Of a stretch of 64,000 bases of DNA, positions 1 through 12,462 are shown piece by piece. The stretch's first letter is position 1; each line of letters begins with the position of its first letter. The notes beneath the pieces are model-generated. The model did no database searches, was not told the origin of the DNA, and was given only the letters and a program-made list of their open reading frames with translations. The DNA is from Haemophilus influenzae (GTDB lineage Bacteria; Pseudomonadota; Gammaproteobacteria; Enterobacterales; Pasteurellaceae). The stretch is taken from assembly GCA_923172585.1 (NCBI GenBank), contig OV298644.1, positions 389,427 through 453,426 of the forward strand, in the 5' to 3' direction. Position numbers and translations under genes: made by a program.

Positions 1-2045
1 TTTTATTGTTAAAGATAGTCTTCTTCCATAAGCGACTAGTGTTGCAGAGATGCGTTAGAAGACATTCCCAATGTTGATGTTAGAGGCGGTTCGAGAAGCA
101 TTGCTCAAAACCTAATATTCGAGGGTTAAGTGATAATCGTGTTGTGCAAGTCATTGATGGCGTAAGACAAAATTTTTGATTTGTGCTATTAGTTGTGAGG
201 TTCTTATTTTCTTCCAATGTCACTCATCCAAGAAATTGAAGTAATCAAAGGACCAAGTAGCTCCTTATGGGGTAGCGGTGCATTGGGTGGTGTCGTGGCA
301 ATGCGTACGCCAAATGCTTTAGACTTATTGAGAAATAATGACAAATTCGGAGTTAAAATTCGCCAAGGTTATCAAACTGCTAATAATTTATCGGAAAGGG
401 ATGTTTTTGTATTTGCGGTAAATACAAAATTTGATGTTCTTATTAGCGGTTTTGCAATAATGATAATTACGCACTGGTAAAACAAGCTGAATAATACCGC
501 CTATAAACAGTTTGGGGCTTAAAATTCGGTTGGCAAATTAATGATGCGAACCGTGTGGAATTATCCCACCGAGAAACTCGTTTTAAACAAACAGCACCAA
601 GCAATAATGAGGTGGAAAACGAACTTACCAATGAAAAAATTATAGATCAGATCAAAGAGTTCCGCCTTGATCAAACAGAGGTTTTCTCTCCTAAACCACA
701 ACCATCAGAATCAGAAACATCAAAGTTTTACTCTGGCGTGAAAACACGTTTTGGTAGTGTCAGTTATTTAACTGATCAACAAATTCCTGATCAAAGCACG
801 GTCTTTAACTATTATTTCAACGCCAGATAATCCTTATCTAAATACGCATATCGCACTGTATAACAATAAAAAACTATTGAGAAAGAAACAGCGTAAAGTC
901 AGTGGAAAGATCAGATCAATTGACGTCTGAGGGTATAAATTTACGTAATTTTTCCGAATTATCTCACATTTTGTTTATGGGGTGGATTATATGCGAGATA
1001 AAATCCGTACCGAACGAGGCACAAACAATAATGATGCGAAGTTTTCGAGCAGAACCCTATAATGCGAATTCAAAACACTACAGGCGTTTATTTAATCGCT
1101 CATATTCCGCTAATAGAAAAATTGCTACTTTCGCCAAGTGTACGTTATGACCACTACGATACCTCAAGTAAAACTGTAAAATACAAGGATAATCATTTAT
1201 CTCCTGCCACAAAATTAACTTTGGATAGTGACCAATTGTTGATTTTACCGCCAAATATAATGAGCTTCCGAGCACCATCTATGCAAGAGCGGTTTGCGAG
1301 TGGTGTCACTTTGTAGCAGATATTCTAGGGTCAGATAGAATCAATAGATTTGTAGCAAATTCAAATTTGCGCCCCTGAAACAGCGAAAAATAAAGAAATT
1401 ACCGCAAATCTACATTTTGATAGTCTGTTTAAACAAGGCGATAAATTCAAAATTGAAGCTAATTTATTTCGTAATGATGTGAAAGATTTTATTAACTTAA
1501 AAATATTTAATGATGCAAATACAAATAAAATGCAAATGCAAGTGCAGGTGCAGGTGCAGGTGCAGGTGCAGGTGCAAATGAGCATTTTTTGCCAACAAAA
1601 TCCCAGTATCAAAACATAACTAATGCCTGCTTGCGGTATTGAATTGCAAGCCTAATACCAAACAGAACGTTTAACACTGTTTACTAACTATGGCAGCACC
1701 AAAGGTAAAAGATAAAGATAGTGGCGAAGCTTTATCAAACATTGCCGCAAGCAAAATCGGCGTAGGGGTAAATTATGCTTTAGTAAAAGACAAATTCACG
1801 GTGGGAGCGACAGTAACCCATTACGCTGCTCAACGCCGAGTGCCTAAAGATCATGGTGTTACCTACCCAAGTTATATACTGACCGATCTTTCGTGCTACT
1901 CATGCACCATTAAAAAGGCGAATGGAAAAACCTGCGTTTGATTTATATCTGGAAAACTTGTTTGATAGAAAATATCAACCCGCGTTTAGTTTAATGGAAG
2001 GCACTGGTCGTAATGCGAAAAATTAGTGCGGTTTATAGCTTCTAT
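1..2045 (+). pseudogene. hxuC: hxuC remnant: TonB-dependent haem/haemopexin receptor, shattered
   Basis: Fragments in all three forward frames match the HxuC outer-membrane receptor in order: a plug segment with IEVIKGPSSSLWGSGALGG (217-480), then NRVELSHRETRFKQTAPSN (555-830), a mid-barrel piece with LLLSPSVRYDHYDTS (1062-1316), a piece around KDKDSGEALSNIAASKIG (1690-1941), and the C-terminal LENLFDRKYQPAFSLMEGTGRN near 1950-2020. The signal peptide and TonB box lie before the window or are unreadable. In the family this protein takes haem delivered by HxuA across the outer membrane with TonB energy. More than five frame changes and stops rule out a full product as written. Start lies off the window; the end is approximate. 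Confidence 0.85.
1531..1578 (+). repeat. Hexanucleotide tandem repeat in hxuC
   Basis: Eight 6-base units starting TGCA: five exact TGCAGG copies (1543-1572) flanked by TGCAAA, TGCAAG and TGCAAA. A six-base unit keeps frame, so copy-number change would lengthen an Ala-Gly loop of the receptor and not switch it on and off. Confidence 0.85.
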
Positions 2046-2117
2046 TTACTTTGGAAAAACGCCCTAAAGCTGTTTTCCTCAATTTTTGTAATTTTATCAA
2101 TTAATAGGACATAAGGA

Positions 2118-3809
2118 ATGAAAATGAGACCTCGTTATTCTGTTATTGCAAGTGCGGTCAGTTTAGGCTTTGTTTTGAGTAAATCAGTGATGGCATTAGA
2201 TCGGCCAGCCACTGGATCATTGGAACCGTGAACTAGAACAACGTCAAATTCAATCAGAAGCCAAACCTAGTGGCGAATTACTTAATCAAACGGCAAATTC
2301 GCCTTATACTGCACAGTATAAACAAGGACTGAAATTTCCACTTACGCAAGTACAGATTTTAGATCGAAACAATCAGGAAGTCGTCACAGACGAGCTTGCA
2401 CATATTTTAAAAAAATTATGTAGGAAAAAGAGGTATCGCTGTCAGATTTAAGTAATTTAGCAAATGTAGATCAGCGAATTTTATCGTCATAATAATTATT
2501 TAGTGGCAAAAGCAATTTTACCACCGCAGGAAATTGAGCAAGGTACGGTAAAAATTTTGTTACTCAAAGGTAATGCAGGCGAAATACGCTTGCAAAATCA
2601 CAGTGCATTAAGCAATAAATTTGTATCCCGTCTCTCTAATACAACAGTGCGAATGCGTCCGAATTTATTTTGAAAGGATGAGTTAGAAAAATTTGTTTAA
2701 CAATAAACGATGTTCCAGGGGTAAATGCTGGTTTGCAACTCTCCGCAGGCAAAAAAGTCGGCGAAGCGAATTTACTGATTAAGATTAACGATGCAAAACG
2801 TTTTTCTAGTTATGTTTCAGTAGATAACCAAGGCAACAAATATACAGGGCGTTACCGTTTGGCTGCGGGGACAAAAGTCAGTAATTTGAATGGCTGGGGC
2901 GATGAATTGAAACTGGATTTAATGAAAGTTCTAATCAGGCTAATTTAAAAAATGCTCGTATAGATTCCTCTTTAATTGATGGTTATTCTACGCGTTTTGG
3001 TGTAACTGCTAACTATCTCGACTACAAATTAGGTGGTAATTTTAAATCATTACAATCTCAAGGGCATTCGATAATTAGGGGCTTATTTGTTGCAATCTAA
3101 CAATCCGTACACCAAATTTTCGTTTAAGTACTAAAGTGAGCTTAATCATCAAACCTTACGGATAAACAACAAGCGGTTTATGTAAACAAAAACGGAAAAT
3201 AAATAGTTTAACTGCAGGGATTGACGGTTCTTGAATCTTATTAAAGATGGGACAACTTATTTTTCATTATCTACCTTGTTCGGTAATTTAGCGAATCAAA
3301 CTAGTGAAAAACAACATAATGCAGTAGAGAATTTTCAACCACAATCGCATTTTACGGTATATAACTACCGCTTGTCTCACGAGCAAATTTTACCAAAATC
3401 TTTGCTTTCAATATTGGTATAAACGGTCAGTTTGCCGATAAAACCCTTGAAAGCTCACAGAAAATGTTGCTTGGTGGTTTGTCTGGAGTACGTGGACATC
3501 AAGCTGGTGCGGCTTCTGTGGATGAAGGGCATTTGATACAAACAGAATTCAAACATTATTTACCAGTCTTTTCCAAAGTGTGCTAGTTAGTTCATTGTTC
3601 TATGACTATGGTTTGGGAAAATATTATAAAAATAGCCAATCTCTCGCACAAAGCGTGAAAAATAACGTGAAATTACAAAGCGTTGGTGCAGGACTTTCTC
3701 TTCAGATGCTGGCAGCTATGCCATCAACGTCAGTGTCGCCAAGCCGCTTGATAACAATATTGATAATGCCGATAAACACCAATTTTGGCTTTCTATGATT
3801 AAAACTTAG
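2118..3809 (+). pseudogene. hxuB: hxuB remnant: TpsB transporter for HxuA, shattered
   Basis: ATG at 2118 follows an AAGGA ribosome site and opens a signal-peptide-like start (MKMRPRYSVIASAVSLGF). Later frames show POTRA-like and barrel parts of the two-partner secretion transporter: QLSAGKKVGEANLLIKINDA (from 2733), LSTLFGNLANQTSEK (from 3231), LLGGLSGVRGHQAGAASVDE near 3470, and LVSSLFYDYGLGKYYKNSQ (from 3580). HxuB normally exports HxuA through the outer membrane. The sequence shows at least six frame breaks, with the first stop soon after the signal peptide. It sits between hxuC and hxuA as in H. influenzae. One exact uptake core (2150-2158) survives. Confidence 0.85.
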
Positions 3810-3819
3810 GAGGTATGCA

Positions 3820-6612
3820 ATGTATAAATTAAATGTAATTTCTCTTATCATTTTGACCACTTACACTGGTGCGGCATATGCCTCTACACGGGATTTGCCA
3901 CAAGAGGATAAAGTAGTTGTTGGGAAGGCAACTTGATAAAACTACTGCAGATAAAATGACGATTAATCAAGAGTCCGATAAAGTTCAAATAAATTGGAAG
4001 AGTTTTGACATCGGTCAAAATAAAGAAGTGGAATTTAAACAACCCACCACAAATTCTGTGGCATATAACCGTGTAACTGGCGGCAATGCTAGCCAAATTC
4101 AAGGGAAATTCAAGGCAAAAACGGAAAAGTTTATTTAGCAAACCCTAATGGGGTTATTATTACCCCCAAGGGCAGAAGAAATAAAGTAACTAACTGGTTT
4201 ACTTGCAACAACTAAAGATTTAGAGCAAATCAGTGAAAATGGCAATAGCTATCAATTTACCCGCAAAACAAAAAGATGGTCAGGTGCTAACAGACGGTCA
4301 GGTGGTAAAAGAAGGTCAAGTTATCAATGAAGGGAAAATTACGGCGAAAGATTTCGGTGGTACTTAATGGATGATGAAGTTATCAATAAAGGGAATATTG
4401 ACGCTACAAATGGCAAAGAACATTTATCCTCAAGCTATAAAGTTACAATAACCTTATCTACATAGCAACATAAGCTGATAGCAGCAAGAAGACAAGGCAA
4501 TACAGAGTAGATAATAAAAAACAAAGGAAGCATAAAAAAGAAGGAAACATTAAAGCAGAAGAGACGAAAGGGAGAGAGAAAAAGCACGTAAACAAACACT
4601 AGATAGCTTGAGATAGGAATAATGGTGTGTTAAAAACAAATAGCTAAAGTAAAATAGAATACAGAAACCAAGAAGAGTGTGTTATCTGCTGACGATGTTC
4701 AGTTGAATAATAAAAGTGATATTAAAGGGGAGAGTGAGGTTGCATTTACCTCAAATAACGATAAAAACATAAAAATCACCACTTCTCAAAATGGCGCAAA
4801 AAAAAACACTCCCCTAAAATCGACTTTAAAGGCACAAAGCGTTAATATCAAAGGCAACTTTAAGCGTGAAGATAATACAACGTACTATAACGATGAGCAT
4901 AACAAAAAAAAAAAAAAAAAGAAAATAATAGACGATGCCAGACACTGAAAATATTCGTATTGCGGATCAAGATAAAGATAATACGGGTACGAAGGAATCA
5001 ATACAAACAGATGCGTTAAGTTCATTACTAGCTAATAATGGAAAAGTAACTCCTAAAGGAAAAAGAAAGGACAATAATATTTCAGGACATATTAATATAG
5101 ATTCCTTTAAAGGCACAGATCTGCACAAATAAGCTAGCTAACTAACAAACAAACCAAAAAGATATCAATAATGAGGATAAATCATGCAAAGATTCATTCA
5201 AAAGGTCGATTATTTTATATAACAGTTTGCAAAATGATGTAAAATTTCAATCAAAAAATAACATTCACTAACAACAAAAAAAAACAAATCGGGGTAACGG
5301 AGCTATAGGGAGAGAAGCGTAGTAGTGCCAAGGAAGACCAATAATGATAACAAATGGCGGAAAACGGAAAGCTCACAACGACGCAAGAAGTTTAATGTTC
5401 ACATAGAGGTAATGTAGTATTTAATCAGGTTGATGATGTGGTTTTAGCAGGTGGATTTGAAAAAGTTAATTTAGATAATAACATCGTTGCCACAGGACAG
5501 ACGAATTTTTACATTGGATGGGGGCATCCCGGTAATAGAAATGCAAGGATGAAAATATCAAAAAAGATGAATAAGATGTAAGACAAACGTAACACAGTTA
5601 ACGGACGCAGATATCGAACGCAGAAGCAACGCAGAAGACGACAGGGGATTATAACAATGATTAGATATGAAAAGAGATGAAAAGAGCTCATTGGCATCGT
5701 TTTGATATGTTTGCCAGCAAAAATACAGGGCGATCAACCTATTAAAGATACAGAAATTAATATTTAACAAACAGTAATATTAATCTGAAAAATGGATTTG
5801 TACATTTACTGGCAGAAAAAAATAAATATTAGATAATAGCAGAAAAATTGATATTACTTTTGATAAAGATAAATCTACAAGATATTTCAACTCAAATTAA
5901 CCGTTTAGGAATGAATGGTAAAGTCTCAATGGTAAACTCACATATTAAAATCGTGGGCGATGAAAAAATCGATATATCTGCAAAAGCACATATGCTACGA
6001 TGTTTTTATCGGGGATTAATAGGGGAAAAAGATTCTATTTTTGTGAAATCTCATCAGGGTTACACCTTTAGAACAGATGAGAGATACAAAAATTAAAGGT
6101 AAAAACAGCAAAGATGACTTGAAAATTACCGCAATTAACACTGGTGGAAGAAATGGGGAAAAGAAGAACCATTAATGAGCATCGGCTCAATTGATAATGA
6201 TGCTAATATTGCTAATATGGCATTTACTATGACATATAAGCCAAAAACCAAACAACCAAAAAAAATGGAATTTACCGACATCACTGCCTTAGCACCAAAC
6301 GGTGAGAACAGCTTATTTAAGCTCCAAAAGGGGAGAAAATTGAGGTAAAATCAAATTCAAATTTCACATTCTTTGAACTTCCTCGTGAGAAAAACATAAA
6401 ACATTAATCAAAAAAAAACAGTTTACCAGCCAACACTATCAGCAACTCAATATCAAGGTTTACGAGAAGCATGAACAATAATCAAACAAGCAATGTGCCT
6501 AGAGAGCAAAAGAATTGCTATGCATCGGAAACAGAAAAAATGTTACGAAAACAACAATTCGAATAAAGTCAATAATACAAATTGTAAAAGTTGGAGTAGG
6601 TTAGAAGCTTAA
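3820..6612 (+). pseudogene. hxuA: hxuA remnant: secreted haemopexin-binding TpsA protein, shattered
   Basis: An AGGAGG ribosome site and ATG at 3820 begin [20 protein letters not shown], an HxuA-like signal peptide. The TpsA secretion domain is recognisable ([20 protein letters not shown] near 4000, [13 protein letters not shown] near 4070, [10 protein letters not shown] near 4135). Later repeats such as [13 protein letters not shown] (4679 on) and [20 protein letters not shown] (5848 on) continue to about 6610. In the family, HxuA is released and captures haem from haemopexin. The reading frame is broken many times, and a 17-A run (4904-4920) stands out. The end is estimated from the remnant of the C-terminal tail. 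Confidence 0.82.
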
Positions 6613-6799
6613 GAAAAACTAAATTCCCAGAACACAAGAACAGTGAAGACGATATGGAAAGGAAACACTAAATTGGACGATGAAGATAGTTAATAAGAAA
6701 ACAATAATCAGACATACAAGATAAAAATAAACCACCAAGCAACACAAACGGCAAAACTGTAGATTTGACAGACAGCAATTATTGCACACTATAATTTAT

Positions 6800-7190
6800 A
6801 ATAACCACTAGAATAAAGTACACTAAAACAGACAAGCATTTCGGCAACCTCGAGAGCTTACGCCACTAAAGGTATCTATCCAAATAATTAAAATCTGACC
6901 TTAAAGAATTGATAACAGTCACTTCATAAGCCACTGCCGATGTCTAAGCAGAACACTTCCACAATCAAACAGAAAGCAATTTGCTTTCTCACAAATCAAC
7001 AATACATTTCAACAAATAAATCAAAAAATACACTACAATCATCTTCAAATATCCAAACAAGATCTAAAACAAAAAGCATATATAATCCACTTGATTTGCG
7101 TTCCTATCAATATTCACAGAATATACGACAAGTTTCAATTAATCAATTCAACAAAAACAAACAGATCCATAAGATTTCCTCTAAAATTAT
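6800..7190 (-). pseudogene. folB: folB remnant: dihydroneopterin aldolase
   Basis: On the minus strand, short stretches match FolB: VAYEV and nearby residues around 6915-6935 and a VESK-like piece around 6975-6990. No open frame of useful length remains. FolB would make 6-hydroxymethyl-dihydropterin in folate synthesis. The divergent arrangement with plsY agrees with other gamma-proteobacteria and supports the call. The ends are estimates. Confidence 0.5.
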
Positions 7191-7247
7191 TGTAGGCGCT
7201 ATCTTTAGGCTAGAATTCACAGCAGTTTTTCAAGCTGCTGCCAAATG

Positions 7248-7850
7248 CAAGCAACATTTTTCGCCCTTTTTTATATGCTTTTTGCCTATCTTTTTAGGCT
7301 CAATTTCCAGTGAGACTTAACTTGTCGCAATTCAAGGATTGCCAGATCCACGTCAAAATGGTTCACACAACCCTGGGGCGACAAATGTGATTGCGCATTG
7401 GAAATCGTAAGTCTGCCTTAGGGATATCAATTTTCTTATAATTTAAAGGGAGCATCCGTATGGGCAGGTTACTATATTGAGGTTTAACCCAATTTGAATT
7501 AGGGATGGTCAATGGCTGCTTGCTTACATGTTTAGCCAATCTCTTACAACATAAGCATTAAATCGGCTAAACTGCATACAAGCAATCGAACTGATTGCTT
7601 GTGGCAATCGCACCTATTTCCTTGGTACATTGGAGTCTCTATTATTATCGCATCGTGACTACTTTCATTAACATTGGCTATTATTAATTAATTGGCCTTT
7701 ATAAGATATAAATTTGCCTAAATATCTTAATCTCCAATAGCACTGACATGATGTCTATTAAACTGCTATGTCAACCCGATAAGAAATATTTAACTAACCT
7801 TATGGCGTGGTCAAGAAGATAAAGTTAGTGCGCTAAATTAAAAAAAAATA
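7248..7850 (+). pseudogene. plsY: plsY remnant: glycerol-3-phosphate acyltransferase
   Basis: The N-terminal membrane segment FFALFYMLFAYLF (about 7257-7300) runs into the PlsY signature GLPDPRQNGSHNPGATNV (about 7335-7395). This is followed by RIGNRKSALG in another frame, then hydrophobic fragments and a C-terminal RGQEDKV piece near 7810-7825. PlsY is a five-helix inner-membrane enzyme that moves acyl groups from acyl phosphate to glycerol-3-phosphate. Stops appear within 70 bases of the start and frames change repeatedly. It would be divergent from folB. Confidence 0.75.
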
Positions 7851-7895
7851 ATAAAAAATTTTGCCGCACTTTCTAAATTTCCACTGGAGTTTTCT

Positions 7896-9571
7896 GTGTA
7901 TACTAAAGGTTCCGTTTCCACCCGTATTGCGAAATACATATATCATTCTTATCGTTGCTGGTGTAAGAACTATCACTAACTATGGCGAATAAATAAGCTC
8001 TAAAAACATGAAAATTAAAAATAATTTAGCTTCATGCAAGGTGATAGCTACAATATCATATGCAAAACAAAAACAACAAAGAAAGAGTGGAAACTAACTG
8101 ACCGCCATAAAACACATAATTAATAACGCTTTACTCGAAGTTCAAAATGAATTTCACACCGAATATTAAAAACATTCCTATCAAAACATTTTGCAACGTT
8201 GGACGAACATGGAAAAATATGCGCGCCAACAGGATTAAAAAACTATAGTAAGCAGCTTACTAACTATGTGGCAGATGCTGATTATTTACACTTAAACTAC
8301 AACGTTTTAGTGAGCAAAAATGGATTTAGAAGCACAGTATGAACTATTATGTCGCAAATGTTACTATAGCTATCCATAATTCATGATTTGGTACACACAG
8401 CAGAAAAAGAAACCAAAGCATTACTGGACAAAAAAAAGCAGAAACAAAGAGCAAATGAGTACATAATCATATTCGACAGAAACAAAAAAAAAAGCAATTG
8501 GCACACTGGCTCGCGTATTTACACAAATGTCCACAGAACTGGGACAGCTTAGTCCCCAAATAACAATGAAGAAAACACAAAATAACGCAAAAATTCCGCA
8601 ATCTAACCAATTTTAATCAAATCTTTAACACGAACATACAAACTTACGAATAAAGATAAAATTAAAGATAAAGTTTTGAATCACAGATTTAAATTGCGGT
8701 AAAATTAGAACCATTTCAACAAAGTGACAAGGGGCAAAAACATCGGGGAAACATAAATTAGGTAAATCAAGTAGCAAACAAATAACCAAATACAGATAAA
8801 CCCTTTCTGTGGATAACGAAGAATTAGGTGTACCTCCTCTGGCAAGCAGGAAATACTAACGTCCAGATCCCCGAATTATGCAAAATTTAGCGCAAATGCT
8901 TGATCGTGCGCTTTATTTCCATAAAAATTTACGTCATAAAGAACAGCTTTAATTAATGGAAGAACGCTCAATTATTGCGCGAGAGGCAAAGAAAACGGCT
9001 TGGCCTTAAGTTGCCACAAATTCAACTTACTTTGCTCAAACATAACCTGAAGAAAGAAGACGAACAATCAAAGAAAAGTTTTGCCATAAAGCCAATTTTG
9101 AACAAGCCCTTGGTGGTTATGCACAGTTACGTGAGCTTTTAGCCACTTTCCGTTTAACCATACAAGAAGCGAATTTACAGCTTGCACTAAAACAAGTGAT
9201 TGATCATTACGCTCGCAAACAATGCAAATGAATGAAAAGTCAACTCCAACACCAACAAAATTATCAGGCAACAGCTGGTTAACACATTCTGCAAATAGTA
9301 CGTGAAGCCACCACAAACAAGATCAAGCAATATCAAGGCACCAAAATTTACAAACTTTGCAACAACTATAATGCGGAACGCCAGTAGAAATGAAATGCTG
9401 GAAACAGAAGACGGATTGAGCATTCCAAACACTTGAAGAACCTGAAGGGCATTACGGCATTGAATATACCACGACGGAACGTTGTAGCTCAGCTTAATGC
9501 ACAATTGCAGACTTCATCAACGAAAACAAAGCCGAATCACAATTCAAAATTACCTCCAAATACATTATAAT
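7896..9571 (+). pseudogene. narQ: narQ remnant: nitrate/nitrite sensor histidine kinase
   Basis: GTG (probably once ATG) at 7896 opens YTKGSVSTRIAKY, the NarQ N-terminus. Further matches appear in order: YSKQLTNYVADADY near 8245-8285, a HAMP-linker-like LGTLARVFTQMSTELGQL near 8500-8550, MQNLAQMLDRALYFHKNLR near 8878-8935, MEERSIIARE near 8957-8985, and FEQALGGYAQLRELLATFRL near 9100-9160. The phospho-acceptor histidine segment just after 8985 cannot be read. More than ten stops and shifts interrupt it. NarQ normally senses nitrate and phosphorylates NarP. Confidence 0.8.
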
Positions 9572-9576
9572 ATTAG

Positions 9577-10646
9577 CACATCAAAACGAAAAATTTACAA
9601 CAATTAGTCGCGCCGACTTTCCACACAAAGACTATTTATCGGAAATTATTGAAGCACATAGTATCGAACAGCTACAACAAGTGTGGGCGAATTCTAAATC
9701 AGAAAATTAACCCACTCGTTTATGAGGGCAAGGAAGTAATATTTCAATATCTAGATGATTTTAATGGCATGTACTCAAAATCGATTAATGGGGATTACGA
9801 CAAACAAGATGCAAATTTTCACCTATCATGCACGTCAATGGCTAGGGAAAATTGCGCGATAAATTGGTGGCAATGGTCTATTAACAACGGTACTTAGCTT
9901 ATGGCTTAGAAAAACTGGCTCTGATCTATGTTGCAGATACTGCACCCATTAAATAGCGGACTAAAGCGTTGAATTTAAAGATATATGAAAATGTAGAGTT
10001 GAATTAAATTGACAATATCCTCGAAACGAAACTTTTAGCACTCAATGAAGAAGCCAATGCAAATTTTGCTAAAAGAGTATTGTCAAGACGATCGTAATCA
10101 GCAAGGTTATGTGATAACAGAGCGTACGAACTAAATAAACATTGCACTTATTCAAAAATATGATGCGCTTGTGAAATCAGTCAGCAGAATGGTAACTGAC
10201 ACCGCTAAAACAAAGTTTTGATGATAGTCTGTCACCTCAGCCGTCAAAAAGGAAATTACCTGAAACCAAAATTAACAAGTGAGCAAAATGACAGGACTTT
10301 CATATCAAGGCTTAGTGTAGAACATCTGGAAGAAAACAAAAACCATCTAATTGAACCTAAAGCAATTTTAACAGAGCTGATGGCTCAGAGAAATTAGCGG
10401 CAGGCTGGCGATTAATCAATGACAATCTTAAAGAGTTTTCAAATAGGTGGCGCAGTGATAAAGAAAAAACAGAACATTAGTGTGATTAACAAAGATAATG
10501 CAAGGAGTACCAAGACGTGATACAAACTTAAAGCAGAATACGACTGAACAAGCAAAGCCGAAGATAAAGTTAGGTGTATCTCTAAAACCTGAAGTAAGAT
10601 TTAACAGTGCAACTGGCAAAAAAATAGTGAGCCAAATTATCACGTA
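9577..10646 (+). pseudogene. murB: murB remnant: UDP-N-acetylenolpyruvoylglucosamine reductase
   Basis: EAHSIEQLQQVWANSKSEN is visible at about 9652-9710, followed by DDFNG and WSINNG pieces (9749-9900), LKTN and TEQC-like fragments, and a C-terminal PEVRF near 10590-10605. MurB is the FAD enzyme that completes UDP-MurNAc for peptidoglycan and is essential in bacteria with a wall. As written it cannot be translated: stops occur roughly every 100-250 bases. A viable cell would need a working copy elsewhere, or this sequence is wrong. It sits between narQ and rpoH, the native position. Confidence 0.75.
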
Positions 10647-10775
10647 ATATTATAGTAAATGAAATTGCATAAAATATGTTCATCCGAATATTGATCGAAA
10701 AAGCTAATATAGAAAAGAATATTGATGACGATAAACAAAGGAAGATTGCTAAAGAAAAATGAAGAAGAGAAACTG

Positions 10776-11540
10776 ATGGATAAAGAAACACAAATACATG
10801 ATCAGTTCCACAAAAGCAGTAACGAACGTTATATTCGTGCAGCAAATGAAGATCCGAGGCAGACCGCAGAGGAAGAAAAGGAACTGGGATTACGTATGAA
10901 TTACACGAGGATTTAGATGCATTCGAAAAATCCGTTTGTCACAAGTCGGTTACAAGATCATGTACGTATCGGTTATGAAAGCCAAACCGTAGCATAAAAC
11001 TGAAATTGGTTACAGACTCGAGTTTAATTGAAAGCGTTGAAATTTAAACCCTGAATGAAGTACGTTCTGCAACGCTATGTCAAGTGGCAAGCCACGAAAG
11101 CCAAGAAAATGTTCCGCAACCTAGCGTATAGAACAAACTACCATCAATGGTTCAAAGCAAAAAACTTGATTTATCAACTCATGTGATAAAAAAAGTTTAA
11201 ATCGAGTTAATAGGCTCAATGAAGAAATCGTATTGAAAGGGTCTCAACTTCGAATTAAGATAACATCACTACCAAGTCTCAAAAACGGCTTTTTCGGAAT
11301 CTATAATTCGAGATGTGTGAAGTCAGAACTATTTACCGTAATAGTTGAAAACAGAAACTACAAATTCAATTGCACAACGACAATCTAGTTGAATGTCAAC
11401 AAAGTACTAAAGTGTCGTCAGCAGATCAAAACAATAGTCACGTTGTAAGCAAAATGCCACACCATAGCAAAATATAAAGCATTACGAAAGCAAGATTAAC
11501 GTCTCGCAAATAATAAAAGGCAGTATTCTTGAGGAACTAA
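10776..11540 (+). pseudogene. rpoH: rpoH remnant: heat-shock sigma factor 32
   Basis: ATG at 10776 begins MDKETQI, followed by YIRAANEDPRQTAEEEKELG, close to the sigma-32 N-terminus (YIRAANxxPxLTAEEEKEL). The downstream DNA keeps faint similarity to the region 2 core (HLRFVIHVARGYSGYGL, around 10925-10990) and to the region 4 LAAKYN stretch near 11460-11480, but frames are broken and conserved residues lost. RpoH directs RNA polymerase to chaperone and protease genes. The end is approximate. Confidence 0.75.
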
Positions 11541-12443
11541 GCAACAATATAGCAGCTATCTACACACTTATATATCTCTTAAACGATATTTTCGAATTTG
11601 ATAAACATTTTGAACATGTTTAATACTTGCTACATGGTGATAATTATCTTCCTGATCATATAACATAATCAAGTTGTGCAATTTGTGCCAAATGTTAAAT
11701 CCCATTTCAACATATTCAAAATCAACCATTCAAATTCGTTCGAATAATATAAACGAAGGCGTTCACCTTCATTTTCTACCACATAGCATAAATGCTAACG
11801 CATTGCGACATCTACCTGACAAGATAATTCAGGATATGACATAGTAAATCGTCAGACAATCACAAAGGTTTCGCAATAAAGCGTGCAATTACTACTACAG
11901 CATAAACGAATTCACAAATCCATTATCGAAGCCTGGTCTAAAAAAGCGGTTAAAGTCAGCTTTGAAAAAGAGGAAATAAACCATACCATGATTATGCGAG
12001 AATATCACTACCACAAACTCTTCATCGGAAATGTAATCATTAAGACGGTAGAGCTATATTTGTGCTTTATCAAATCAACTAGTGAACCTATACTTTGGCG
12101 AAAGAATCATTGACAAGTTCAGTCAAAATCGGCTGGTTGACCTCACAACAAGTTAATCTAGCGGTATCCGCACGCTGACAGCATACCGTTTTTCGTCGGA
12201 CTCAGTACCACCAATACATAGCGGCATAACTTAAACCTCGAACATAATCTGGTTGGATAACCACATACGATATAGCTGAATTAGTGCCGCCTTGAAAAGC
12301 TCTTGTTGAATCCTAATCAACCGCCTTGAGTTATCGAACGATAATCATAACTTCATTTGCATAAAATTGTCAAACTGAACAATTCGCAATACATCAATTC
12401 GTTCACACGAAAATCTTTATCTCATTAAACGATCTTCATGAAG
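11541..12443. other. Decayed stretch, gene content not recognised
   Basis: No intact gene. One 76-codon open piece (11883-12113, plus strand) contains HKSIIEAWSKKAVKVSFEKE and REYHYHKLFIGNV and looks like coding debris, preceded by EGVHLHFLPH-like residues near 11755. I do not recognise the family. Damage here is as heavy as in the flanking pseudogenes, so a degraded gene between rpoH and the pyrE region is the likeliest content. Confidence 0.35.
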
Positions 12444-12462
12444 CAAGCGGCAAAGCCGCTTG
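12444..12462. repeat. Perfect inverted repeat, 8-bp stem
   Basis: CAAGCGGC-AAA-GCCGCTTG forms a GC-rich hairpin with a three-base loop. No T-tract follows on either strand, so terminator function is doubtful. It is notable as an undamaged palindrome inside the decayed block. Confidence 0.5.

Noticed and set aside
1531-1578. Phase-variation on/off switch
   Set aside because: The six-base unit preserves the reading frame, so copy changes would not switch expression.
6940-7320. A 126-residue protein in one frame
   Set aside because: The frame runs antisense through folB debris and then out of frame into plsY; composition is low-complexity Ser/Asn/Lys/Gln and no ribosome site precedes it.
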